64,000 nt of DNA from Candidatus Methanomethylophilaceae archaeon (GTDB lineage Archaea; Thermoplasmatota; Thermoplasmata; Methanomassiliicoccales; Methanomethylophilaceae): NCBI GenBank assembly GCA_017540825.1, contig JAFYAH010000011.1:1-64000 (forward strand). The letters run 5' to 3'. Below are positions 26,884 through 34,730 of the stretch, piece after piece. The notes below the pieces were generated by a model that was not told where the DNA came from, did not search any database, and was given only the letters and a program-made list of their open reading frames with translations. Made by a program: the position numbers and the translations under genes. The first letter of the stretch is position 1. Each line of letters begins with the position of its first letter.

Positions 26884-28644
26884 ATGAGCATAATGGACGA
26901 TTTCGAGAAGGAGGTCTCGGCCGCGGTCGCCGAGGCCCTCAAAGGGATGGGCGCGAGGGAGACGAAGTTCCCTGTGGAGCGCTCTTCCGTGGAGACCGTG
27001 GACCTCGCCGTCCCGTGCTTCTCCATGGCCAAGGCCCTCAGGAAGGCCCCCCAGGCCATAGCAGAGGAGCTGGCCTCCGCCATCTCCCCGTCGGGGCTGA
27101 TCTCCGCGGTCTCCTCGGCCAACGGGTTCCTCAACTTCAACATAGACCCTGCCGCGCTGGTCAAGGGGACCTTGGACGAGATCTGCTCCAGGGGCTCCGA
27201 GTACGGGTCCCTCCCAAAGACGGGGATCAGGGTGAACGTGGAGCACACATCCACCAACCCCACCGGCCCCATCCATGTGGGGCGCGCCCGCAACCCCATC
27301 ATCGGCGACACCTTGGCCAGATGCCTGAAGAAGTGCGGCCACGAGGTGTCCACCGAGTACTACGTGAACGACGTGGGGAAGCAGGTCGTGGTCCTGACAT
27401 GGGGCGTGGAGAACGCCACACCGGAGGAGGTCGCCGCGGAGATAGAGGAGCACGCGAGGACCATCGGCCAGAACGAGAAGGAGAGGGACAAGACCGACCA
27501 CAGGCTCGTCGCCAACTACCGCGTGGCCAACAAGAAGATGGAGGCCGACCCCGCCGTTCAGGAGCAGATCACCGCCATGCTCAGAGGGTTCGAGGCCGGG
27601 GACCAGAAGGTCATAGACACCGTCAGGCACACCGCCGAGATCATGCTGGACGGCCTCAGGGAGACCCTGTCCAACATCAACGTCACCCTGGACAGGTACA
27701 CCTGGGAGTCAGGATACATCGCCGACGGCTCCGCGAAGCGCGTGGTGGAGAAGCTTAAGGCGTCGAAGTACGCCGGGACCACCGACGACGGCGCCTGCTA
27801 CGTGGACCTGAAGGACTTCGGGGTCCAGGGCAAGAACACCAAGTTCACCTTCACCCGCTCCGACGGGACCACCCTGTACACCACCCGCGACCTCGCCTAC
27901 CACCTGGACAAGTTCTCCAGGGCCGACCGCCTCATAGACGTCCTCGGCGAGGACCAGAAGCTCGGGTCCAAGCAGCTCTGCTCCGCCCTGGAGATCCTGG
28001 GGAGCGAGAGGATGCCGGAGCCCCTGTTCTACGCGTTCGTCTCCCTCCCCGAGGGGAAGATGTCCACCAGGAAGGGCGTCGTCGTCTATCTGGACGACCT
28101 CATCGACGAGTCCGTCGCCCGCGCCTACGCGGAGATATCCAAGAGGCGCTCGGATATGCCGGAGGACAGGATGAGGGAGATTGCGAGGATCGTCGGGGTC
28201 GGCGCCATAAGGTACAACATCGTGCGCGTGCAGCCGGAGAAGCAGTTCGTGTTCAAATGGGAGGACGCCCTCAACTTCGACGGGAACTCCGGGCCGTACC
28301 TGCAGTACGTGCATGCCAGGGCGTGCAGCATGCTGAGGAAGGCAGGGGAGTTCGAGCGCGACACCGATCCGTCCAAGCTCACCGACGAGTCCGAGCTGAA
28401 GCTGGCCAAGGTCCTGTCCGAGTACGAGTCGGTCGTCAGGGCCGCCGGCGACGAGAAGAAGGTCCATCTCATGCCTGCCTACGGGCACGACCTGGCGTCC
28501 GCCTTCAACCAGTTCTACGCGTCCGTGTCCGTCCTGGACGCCGGCTCCCGCAGGAACGCGAGGCTGACCCTGGTGGAGTGCGCCAAGGTCGTCCTAGCCG
28601 ACGTGCTGGGGTGCCTGGGGATGGGCGCTCCCGAGGAGATGTGA
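26884..28644 (+). CDS. argS: Arginyl-tRNA synthetase
   Basis: A 586-residue class I synthetase charging tRNA-Arg. The HIGH-type motif is TGPIHVGRARNPI (about residue 125) and the KMSKS-type loop is GKMSTRKGVVVYLDD (about residue 395). The C-terminal DALR anticodon-binding domain includes YLQYVHARACSML and RLTLVECAKVVLADVLGCLGM. ATG 26884 follows the prf1 stop directly, so release factor and arginine charging are co-expressed, which is notable if the CGA arginine codon is unusual here. No CGA codon is used in the gene. Ends with TGA. Confidence 0.96.
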   Translation: MSIMDDFEKEVSAAVAEALKGMGARETKFPVERSSVETVDLAVPCFSMAKALRKAPQAIAEELASAISPSGLISAVSSANGFLNFNIDPAALVKGTLDEICSRGSEYGSLPKTGIRVNVEHTSTNPTGPIHVGRARNPIIGDTLARCLKKCGHEVSTEYYVNDVGKQVVVLTWGVENATPEEVAAEIEEHARTIGQNEKERDKTDHRLVANYRVANKKMEADPAVQEQITAMLRGFEAGDQKVIDTVRHTAEIMLDGLRETLSNINVTLDRYTWESGYIADGSAKRVVEKLKASKYAGTTDDGACYVDLKDFGVQGKNTKFTFTRSDGTTLYTTRDLAYHLDKFSRADRLIDVLGEDQKLGSKQLCSALEILGSERMPEPLFYAFVSLPEGKMSTRKGVVVYLDDLIDESVARAYAEISKRRSDMPEDRMREIARIVGVGAIRYNIVRVQPEKQFVFKWEDALNFDGNSGPYLQYVHARACSMLRKAGEFERDTDPSKLTDESELKLAKVLSEYESVVRAAGDEKKVHLMPAYGHDLASAFNQFYASVSVLDAGSRRNARLTLVECAKVVLADVLGCLGMGAPEEM

Positions 28645-28646
28645 GC

Positions 28647-29144
28647 ATGGAGATCCGCCCCCTGAGGATCAAGGACATAGAGAAGGTCCGCGAGCTCGAG
28701 ATATCCTGCATACGCGAGTACTTCGCGAAGACGCTGGAGAACAGGTGGGAGGACCTTCCCGAGGAGTGGAAGGACAACCTGGGCGCCAGCAGCAGGAACC
28801 ACCTCAAGGCCTATCTCGACGGCGGGCTGAGCTTCGTCGCCGAGGAGGACGGGGAGATCGTGGGGGTCATCTTTGCCCAGATGCTGCATCACATCTGCGA
28901 CGAGGACAACCTCCTCTGGATAGAGAACATGTGCGTCCATCCGTACTTCAGGCGCAACGCGATAGGCTACAAGCTCCTCAGGGAGTGCGTCAGGGCCGGC
29001 CGCGCGCAGGGAGCCACGGTGGCGCACAGCATGATCCAGGAGGACAACGTGCCGTCGATCCTCCTGCACAAGAAGCTGGGGTTCTTCATGGACAGGCGCG
29101 AGGTGGCGCTGCTGGACCTTAGGGACCCTGGGCTTAAGCTTCGA
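28647..29144 (+). CDS. GNAT-family N-acetyltransferase; ends at CGA
   Basis: A 165-residue acetyltransferase with the GNAT fold. It starts MEIRPLRIKDIEKVRELEI, has IENMCVHPYFRRNAIGYKLLRECV (motif A, acetyl-CoA binding; the pyrophosphate loop is R-RNAIG) and ends NVPSILLHKKLGFFMDRREVALLDLRDPGLKL. It may be a RimI-like protein acetylase, but the substrate cannot be told. Starts two bases after argS, so same operon. Standard reading continues to 29246 with a tail unlike any GNAT; the first in-frame CGA is at 29142-29144. Confidence 0.85.
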
Positions 29145-29338
29145 GCGACTTCTTTTCTGCATGCCAGCGGAGGGCGGAATCCACGTCCGCCCTCACGTCA
29201 TGCCCCGGGTCCGTTCCCGATCTGCGATTTTGCGGGATTGGCCTGAACAAGGGATGGCAGTCATCGTCCACATCCAAGTTCTTTGAGTGAATTCTGCCGA
29301 TAACCGTTAAATCATCGCATATTGTGTAGGATTCGCAT

Positions 29339-29603
29339 ATGTCCGTGATGGAGTTCGAGAACAGCGACCAGGAATGGATAGAAACTGGGACGAGTCTCAC
29401 TTCAAACCATGTCTGTTCTCTACAACATCGACGGAGGTTGCATGATCGTCGGACGCAGGGACGAAGAATCTTGTATTTGGTTTGCGGATCTCACAGACAT
29501 TCCTTTCTCCACGGTTAGGAAGCGTCTGAAGAAGATGACGGAATCAGGAATAGTCGAAAGAATGGGCAGCACCAAATCTAGCGAGTGGCGCATCATCGAC
29601 TAA
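29339..29603 (+). pseudogene. Degraded fragment, possibly of an AlbA_2/winged-helix ATP-binding protein
   Basis: The stretch looks like broken coding sequence. The first frame reads MSVMEFENSDQEWIE, resembling the start of AlbA_2-domain proteins. About 70 bases later the next frame reads NIDGGCMIVGRRDE, like the GGxxxIGVxDD loop of the same domain. It then runs straight into a winged-helix C-terminus (FSTVRKRLKKMTESGIVERM) ending with TAA at 29603. The middle several hundred residues would be missing. A 64-residue frame from 29409 could still be translated. AT content is higher than in neighbouring genes. The family assignment is tentative. Confidence 0.35.
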
Positions 29604-29684
29604 GTTGGTCCATTTCTTGGTCCATCAGAAAGTATCGCAGCAAACAGCAGGCTCTTGTCAAGAACCAGACAAAAACAAAGGGAA

Positions 29685-29700
29685 TGGGGCCGAAGCCCCA
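29685..29700 (-). terminator. Hairpin terminator of the anchored surface protein gene
   Basis: TGGGGCTTCGGCCCCA on the minus strand is a perfect stem with a TTCG loop, 5 bases after the TGA of the minus-strand gene. It is followed on that strand by a pyrimidine- and T-rich run (TTCCCTTTGTTTTTG). Confidence 0.65.
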
Positions 29701-29704
29701 GGTT

Positions 29705-30331
29705 TCATTCTTTCTTTTTCTTCTCGGAGAGGTATCTCTTCCTCTCGGTCGAAGGGGCGGGGGTCTTCGGAGACTTCTTCTCCGCCTTGCTGGCCATCTT
29801 TGCCTTCCTCTCCTCCTCGAGCTGCTCGAAGGTCATGTCAGGCTTCTTCTTGGGGGCTTCGCGCATCTTGATGTATATGATGATCGCGATGGCGATGACG
29901 GCTATGGCGATAACCACGTAGGTGGTCCAGTTGGACAGCACGTTCTTATCCACCACGACATGGACGCTGAAGTGGTCCATCCCGTCGAAGGTGTTGCCGG
30001 GGTCGTCGGACGTGCAGGTGACGACGAGGTCGTACGTCCCAGCAACATTGAAGTCCTTCATGTTCACCGTGATCGTGGCGGTGTCTTCCGCAGGAATCGG
30101 GCAGTCGTTTGCGGTGCCGACTACCTTGCTCCCGTTCTTGACGACGACGTCGATGGTGCAAGCGTCGCCGGTGTTCTTGACCTTGAAGCTCAGGGAGCCG
30201 CCGTTGAAGGTGTCGAACTTGGCGTCCGAGCTCGTGTCGGTTATGGTGAGGTCTGCATCCGACTCGGCCATGGGGGCCGCCAGCACCGCGAGGAGCAACG
30301 CCAGGGCTATCACGGTCTTCACGTATCTCAT
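29705..30331 (-). CDS. Secreted or membrane-anchored Ig-like protein
   Basis: A 208-residue protein. An N-terminal signal peptide (VIALALLLAVLAAPMAESDA) is followed by a single beta-rich domain (residues ~30-130; GGSLSFKVKNTGDACTIDVVVKNG, DTATITVNMKDF, AGTYDLVVTCTSDD) of CARDB/Ig-like type. A membrane helix (WTTYVVIAIAVIAIAIIIYI) comes next, then a basic cytoplasmic tail with many Lys. It is therefore displayed outside the cell and anchored at its C-terminal side. Function unknown. GAGGTG precedes ATG 30331. It lies 10 bases downstream of purP in the same direction. Ends with TGA. Confidence 0.82.
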   Translation of the reverse strand: MRYVKTVIALALLLAVLAAPMAESDADLTITDTSSDAKFDTFNGGSLSFKVKNTGDACTIDVVVKNGSKVVGTANDCPIPAEDTATITVNMKDFNVAGTYDLVVTCTSDDPGNTFDGMDHFSVHVVVDKNVLSNWTTYVVIAIAVIAIAIIIYIKMREAPKKKPDMTFEQLEEERKAKMASKAEKKSPKTPAPSTERKRYLSEKKKKE

Positions 30332-30341
30332 CCGCGGCACC

Positions 30342-31499
30342 TCAGGTGATGATCTCCTCGATGCGCTCCTGCTCTATGGCGCGCCTGATCTCCATGGACA
30401 GCCTCCTTCCCGAGGACATCTCGGTCCTCCAGAGGGTGTTGCCGTAGGGGTGGCCGACGGACATGTGCACGTTGGTCCCTCCGCCGATCCTGGGCGCGAC
30501 GTCGTAGATGTGGAACTTGAGGTCCTTGTCGACGCATGTCTGCAGGCAGAACGGCCCGATGATCCCCGGGTCGTAGAACTTCTTGGTCGCCGCGACGTAC
30601 TTCTCCGCGAGCTCGAAGGCCTTGTCCAGGAGGGATTCCCTCAGCGTGGCGGAGTTGTGGCCGCACACGGTGTACTCGGGGATGATCCCGTCGTTCTCCA
30701 GCTCGACCTGCTGCTTCCCGGGAAGCCTGCAGTATCCGTCCAGGGAGCTCTCGAACCTCCAGTCTATCCCTAGGAGCTCGATCTTGGAGCCCTTCTCCTC
30801 GAGCGGGGAGTAGAAGAAGTCGAGGTTGAAGACGGGGCCGATGATGTACTGCTCCATCCTCGCGTGCTTCAGGAAGTCCTCTTCGATGACCCCCTGGGCG
30901 ATGAGCTCGTTGGACTTCTGCACGAACTGGTCGTAGTCCTTGGCGGTGAAGAACCCCCTCTCGAGCTTCTTCACCTTGTGGTGGACCTTGACTATCGTCA
31001 GCCCGTCGATGTCCTCGGGCTTCTCGACCTTCTTGGGGAAGGGCATCCCTGCCTGCTCAAGGAGCCAGTAGTAGTCCCTCTCGTCGCCCCTCTCCTCGGA
31101 CCTGAGGAGGTTCCTGCTGCCGACCATGGGCATCTTGAAGTCGTTCTCGACCGCGTCGATGCCGCAATAGGACACGAAGGACCTGTTGGGAACGAACAGG
31201 ACGTTGTTGTCCATGAGGCTCTGCTGCACTTCCGGCTTGAGTATGCTGCTGAATTTGTCCAGTATCACCGGCTCGTCCACCACCCCTCTCACGATGTTCC
31301 CCTGTGCGTCCCTCTGGGACTTGAAATACTTGGAGAACGTCGCGTCGCGGCCCTGCTGGCATATCGCGACGGTCCTGAACCCTTCGGATATCGCTCCGTC
31401 GCAGGTGTCCAGGGCCGAGTGGGATGCGACGACGCCGACCTTGGCCTTCTTGAGGTCGTATTTCTCAAGGTTGCCGAGGACTTCGTCTCTGCTGATCAT
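30342..31499 (-). CDS. purP: FAICAR synthetase (5-formaminoimidazole-4-carboxamide ribonucleotide synthetase)
   Basis: A 385-residue ATP-grasp enzyme that formylates AICAR with formate and ATP, the archaeal route for the ninth step of purine synthesis. Diagnostic stretches are VVASHSALDTCDGAISEGF near the N-terminus, NFGSRNLL-type VGSRNLLRSEERGDERDYYW, EQYIIGPVFNLDFFYSP and the metal/ATP-binding DVAPRIGGGTNVHMSVGHPYG near residue 340. Ends with TGA. No CGA codon occurs in its 385 codons. purF lies elsewhere in the window. Confidence 0.95.
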   Translation of the reverse strand: MISRDEVLGNLEKYDLKKAKVGVVASHSALDTCDGAISEGFRTVAICQQGRDATFSKYFKSQRDAQGNIVRGVVDEPVILDKFSSILKPEVQQSLMDNNVLFVPNRSFVSYCGIDAVENDFKMPMVGSRNLLRSEERGDERDYYWLLEQAGMPFPKKVEKPEDIDGLTIVKVHHKVKKLERGFFTAKDYDQFVQKSNELIAQGVIEEDFLKHARMEQYIIGPVFNLDFFYSPLEEKGSKIELLGIDWRFESSLDGYCRLPGKQQVELENDGIIPEYTVCGHNSATLRESLLDKAFELAEKYVAATKKFYDPGIIGPFCLQTCVDKDLKFHIYDVAPRIGGGTNVHMSVGHPYGNTLWRTEMSSGRRLSMEIRRAIEQERIEEIIT

Positions 31500-31532
31500 C
31501 TGTGATTCCTCCTCCGCTCGTATGCGTTGGTC

Positions 31533-32774
31533 TTATATGATGTTCTTGTTCAGAGCCAGGCCGTGTTCGGCAGCCAGCTCCGCCAGGTTCTTCGGCTTGG
31601 GGTCCGGTATGGCCCCGAACACCCCTTTGAAGTACCTGTTGCGGTTGTTGTGGTTCCTCTGGGTGCGCTCGATCTCGGTTATCGGGATGATCCTGCCCTC
31701 CTTGGCCATGAATATGCTGTGGGGGTTGGCGTTCTCCAGGACGACGGTGTCGTGCGAGGTTGCCACCAGCTGTCCGGTCGAGTTGGACAGGCATTCTCCG
31801 AAGAGCGAGTTCAGCACCATCTCGTGGAGCCCGAACTCGATGTTGTCCACGAAGGCCACACCCCCCAAGGCCCTGGCCAGCAGAGCGGGCAGTATGCGGA
31901 CGGTCTCGCGGACCCCTTGGCACTCGTCTTCCAGGGACATCCTGGCGCCTCCTTCCTTGCCTGCGGTCATCTCGTATGCGACCAGCCCGTCGTCGAACTC
32001 CTCAGTCTCGTAGCGCAGGTCGGCGACGTCGTCGAACATCGAGCCTACGAACGCGCTCGCCACCTTCTCGAAAGGCTTCAGGCACCCGGCCTCCTCGGAC
32101 GCCATGGCTCCGGCCTCGGGGGACCGGTCGATGGCACGGGGGCCCATGCTCTCGTAGCCCGGGCGGCAGATGACTATGCTGTCGATGTACCCGATGACGT
32201 TCCTCATGCCGGTGCCGAGCATCTCGTTCAGATGGTCGGCGTCGGTCTCGAGCATCTCCCTTCTTATCATGGACAGCAGCGTGTGCTCCCCCCAGTGCTT
32301 CCTGACGCCGTACTCGACGATGTCCTTGGCCGCGCTGTTCTTGAAGAGCTGCCTGCTGTAGCAGTCCGTTATCGAGCCGTTCTCCCAGACGAGCTCGAAT
32401 ATGTTTCCGGCGTTCTTGTTTATGGTGTAGTCCAGCTTTTCCCTGACGAGCCTGCCGTCGTCGTCGAACTCCATCAGGTATTCCCCGTCCTCGTTCCCGT
32501 TCGTGAACATGAACTCGAGCTTCATGTTCCCTTCGCTGCCGATCCTCTTCACGGATCTGGCCATCTCGCCGAGGTCAGGGTCGTCTCCAGTTCCGACCAG
32601 GGTCTCCGTGGACAGCTTCAGAAACACCACGGAGTCGATGAGGTTGGACTTCCCGCTGCCGTTCGCGCCGTAGATCAGCGCCAGGCTGTTCGCCTTTCCG
32701 ACGTTCCCCTCGGTCAGGTTGAACTCCATCCTCTCGAATGATTTGAAATTACAGAGTGTTATTTTCCTAAACAT
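31533..32774 (-). CDS. AAA/ABC-class ATPase of the RecF/SMC-like (AAA_21) group
   Basis: A 413-residue stand-alone ATPase. The N-terminus MFRKITLCNFKSFERMEFNL and Walker A YGANGSGKSNLIDS (about residues 35-48) are typical of RecF/SMC-like ATP-binding proteins. The Walker B-like FVDNIEFGLHEMV (about residue 310) has the family's D-loop and His but Asn at the usual Glu. Such proteins occur in defence and DNA-repair modules; no partner nuclease is adjacent, so a role cannot be assigned. It is followed by purP in the same direction. The 190-base upstream region is unusually AT-rich. Ends with TAA. Confidence 0.85.
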   Translation of the reverse strand: MFRKITLCNFKSFERMEFNLTEGNVGKANSLALIYGANGSGKSNLIDSVVFLKLSTETLVGTGDDPDLGEMARSVKRIGSEGNMKLEFMFTNGNEDGEYLMEFDDDGRLVREKLDYTINKNAGNIFELVWENGSITDCYSRQLFKNSAAKDIVEYGVRKHWGEHTLLSMIRREMLETDADHLNEMLGTGMRNVIGYIDSIVICRPGYESMGPRAIDRSPEAGAMASEEAGCLKPFEKVASAFVGSMFDDVADLRYETEEFDDGLVAYEMTAGKEGGARMSLEDECQGVRETVRILPALLARALGGVAFVDNIEFGLHEMVLNSLFGECLSNSTGQLVATSHDTVVLENANPHSIFMAKEGRIIPITEIERTQRNHNNRNRYFKGVFGAIPDPKPKNLAELAAEHGLALNKNII

Positions 32775-32964
32775 AATATAGTATTCTGGTAGGAGTATAA
32801 TAAATATAATCTTTATGATTAGTTTGTAATATCACTATGAAAATAATGTACAACGGGTCTATTAACTACTATTTTTATGCATTTTATAGTTCAGTATGCT
32901 TGCACAACTATGGGCATCAGGGCAAGATACGAAGCACTGATGACACAATCGAGAAGAAATGAAG

Positions 32965-33037
32965 TAGCCTCGTGCAGATTCGAACTGCAGTCGCAGGATC
33001 CAGAGTCCCGCATGATTGACCACTACACTACGAGGCT
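32965..33037 (-). tRNA. tRNA-Gln (CTG anticodon)
   Basis: On the minus strand a full cloverleaf can be folded: acceptor AGCCTCG with CGAGGCT, discriminator A, anticodon stem CGGGA/TCCTG with loop CTCTGGA, and T arm with GTTCGAATC. Anticodon positions 34-36 are CTG, reading CAG codons. No intron and no encoded CCA. A TTTTAAAA TATA-like box lies about 25 bases upstream at 33062-33069. Confidence 0.92.
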
Positions 33038-33063
33038 GTATGGTTGGTGATTGGCTACTGGTT

Positions 33064-33411
33064 TTAAAAGTTTTCTATGGAGCGGCAGTCGCGGCGCTCT
33101 TTGGGATACTCCTCGTACAGGCTGCCGTCCCTGTACTCCTCCTCGATCAGGGACCTTATGCTCTTTAGCAGGGTGGCCACTCTGACCCCCTTCTCCGTGA
33201 GCATGTACGTGGTGGCCTGGTGCGGCTTGTCCACGGTGTACGATTTCAGAAGCCCGCACTCCACGAGGCGCTGGGCTCCGCTCTTGACCCTGTAGTATCC
33301 GCTGTTCACGCGCAGGAGGTCCCTGGAGCGGACCTCTTTCAGGTCGAGGACCAGTATCATTATCCCTGCGAGGTCGTTCTCGCAGAACAGCCACTTGTAG
33401 TCAGTCTTCAT
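33064..33411 (-). CDS. Winged-helix transcriptional regulator
   Basis: A 115-residue protein. It starts MKTDYKWLFCENDLAG and has a winged-helix DNA-binding fold: SRDLLRVNSGYYRVKSGAQRLVECGLL as helix-turn-helix and TTYMLTEKGVRVATLL as the wing. It resembles small archaeal wHTH regulators. ATG 33411 lies only 13 bases beyond the end of the next wHTH gene; the ribosome binding site reads AAGGCGATACT, where AAGGTGAT would be the normal sequence. Ends with TAA. The tRNA-Gln promoter overlaps its 3' end. Confidence 0.8.
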   Translation of the reverse strand: MKTDYKWLFCENDLAGIMILVLDLKEVRSRDLLRVNSGYYRVKSGAQRLVECGLLKSYTVDKPHQATTYMLTEKGVRVATLLKSIRSLIEEEYRDGSLYEEYPKERRDCRSIENF

Positions 33412-33424
33412 AGTATCGCCTTCG

Positions 33425-33787
33425 TCGGTCTTCGTTCTTCTGGATCCTGGACCTCGCCGTCTCGATGAGGCCGCGGACCTTCTCGTCCACGGAGTCCTTC
33501 TCAATGTCCAGATTTCCGGCCAGGCATTCCTCGCCCAGCGCCATGAGCGCGGCGAACTGTATCCCCACGTCGGTCAGGTTGACCCTGTAGCTCAGGTACG
33601 AGTCGTTGGTAAGCTCGTACTCCACAAGACCTATGCCGGCCAGCTTCTCCACGGTGCTCTTCCGGGTGGACTGGTTCCTGACCGCCTCGCTAAGCCCTGT
33701 CAGATTCGTGGTGCCTTTTTCCAGCAAGGCGACCAGGATGCGCGTGTCGTTTCCGTTCAGGGAGGAACTGCCTATGCGGTGCGCCAT
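33425..33787 (-). CDS. Winged-helix transcriptional regulator; probably ends at CGA
   Basis: A 120-residue wHTH protein: SLNGNDTRILVALLEKGTTNL and NQSTRKSTVEKLAGIGLVEYEL form the DNA-binding helices, SYRVNLTDVGIQFAALMAL the wing. It is first in a two-gene operon with a second wHTH regulator, suggesting a hetero-complex or a duplicated pair. Three in-frame CGA codons (33425-33427, 33422-33424 and 33416-33418) come within the last four codons before a TGA at 33401. I end at the first, after RIQKNED; the third lies in the ribosome binding site of the next gene. Two inverted repeats upstream may be its operators. Confidence 0.75.
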
Positions 33788-33821
33788 GAACGGCAGTAGA
33801 TATATCCATAATTATTCATTA

Positions 33822-33884
33822 TGAATCAATTTAGTGCATTGGATTCAATCTTATGAACCGTATACAGTTTCGTAAACTGCATAC
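33822..33884. promoter_or_regulatory. Two inverted repeats upstream of the wHTH operon (candidate operators)
   Basis: TGAATC at 33822-33827 and GATTCA at 33842-33847 form the arms of one dyad (extended arms TGAATCAAT / ATTGGATTCA). A second, nearly perfect dyad follows at 33860-33884: GTATACAGTTT, two bases, then AAACTGCATAC with one mismatch. Both lie just upstream of the TATA-like GGATATATC (about 33803-33815) of the regulator operon, between it and adk. This is where an autoregulatory winged-helix protein would bind. Confidence 0.45.
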
Positions 33885-33920
33885 ACTTTTGTATCATAAG
33901 ACGAAGAACAGAAGATTGGG

Positions 33921-33939
33921 GCGGGGTGCTATGCCCCGC
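33921..33939 (-). terminator. Hairpin after adk
   Basis: GCGGGGCATAGCACCCCGC on the minus strand forms a six-pair GC stem with a seven-base loop, 9 bases after the adk TAA, followed by a pyrimidine-rich stretch (CCCAATCTTCTGTTCTTC). This is the expected position of a terminator. Confidence 0.55.
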
Positions 33940-33948
33940 TTCTCATGT

Positions 33949-34575
33949 TTAGAGGACGGCCTTCTTGACCTTGGAGTAGATCTCGTCGATGCTGCCGACG
34001 CCCTCGATGGTGACCAGCTTGCCCTTCTTCTCGTAGTAGTCGATGAGGGGCAGGGTCTTCTCGCGGTAGGTGCTGAGCCTGTTGAGGACGGTCGCCTCGG
34101 TGTCGTCGTCCCTCTGGTAGAGCTTCGTGCCGCACTTGTCGCACACGCCCTCCTTCTTGGGCGCGTTGTAGATCAGATGGTAGACGGCGTTGCAGGAGGG
34201 GCAGGAGCGCCTCATGGTGATCCTCTTGACCAGCTCGCCGTCATCGACGTCGAGGTTGAGGGCGAGGTCCACGTCGAGCTGCTCTCCGAGGGCGTCCGCC
34301 TGCTCGATGGTCCTAGGGAACCCGTCGAGGATGACCTTCCCGTTTGCGGCGGCTATCTTCTCCTTCATGAGGCCGATGATGAGGTCGTTGGGCACGAGGG
34401 CTCCAGCGTCCATGTATTCCTTGGCCTTCTTTCCGAGCTCAGTCTGGTTCTTGACAGCCTCGCGGAGCATGTCGCCTGTGGAGAGCTTCACGTATCCGAA
34501 CTCGGTGCAGAGCTTTTCGCCCTGGGTCCCTTTTCCGGATCCAGGGGGGCCGAGAAGAACAATGGTTGACTTCAT
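33949..34575 (-). CDS. adk: Adenylate kinase, bacterial type with zinc LID
   Basis: A 208-residue adenylate kinase (AMP + ATP to 2 ADP). P-loop VLLGPPGSGKGTQGEKL at residues 5-21, the AMP-binding KLSTGDMLRE and ILDGFPRT, and a LID with SCPSCNAVYH and VCDKCG that would hold zinc. This is the bacterial/eukaryotic Adk family, not the archaeal AdkA usually located beside secY; AdkA is absent from that place here. Ends with TAA. Confidence 0.94.
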   Translation of the reverse strand: MKSTIVLLGPPGSGKGTQGEKLCTEFGYVKLSTGDMLREAVKNQTELGKKAKEYMDAGALVPNDLIIGLMKEKIAAANGKVILDGFPRTIEQADALGEQLDVDLALNLDVDDGELVKRITMRRSCPSCNAVYHLIYNAPKKEGVCDKCGTKLYQRDDDTEATVLNRLSTYREKTLPLIDYYEKKGKLVTIEGVGSIDEIYSKVKKAVL

Positions 34576-34730
34576 GCCGCTTGTGAGCCGATACTGGTAT
34601 ATAAACTATGAATCGTGACCGCCCCTGCATTCCCTGATGACGCGGCGCCCCATGCCGTCGCCCTGGCGATTCGCAAGCCGATGGAATTGACTATATACGC
34701 TTTCGGGCATGGGCCATCAGAGGTGTTCTC

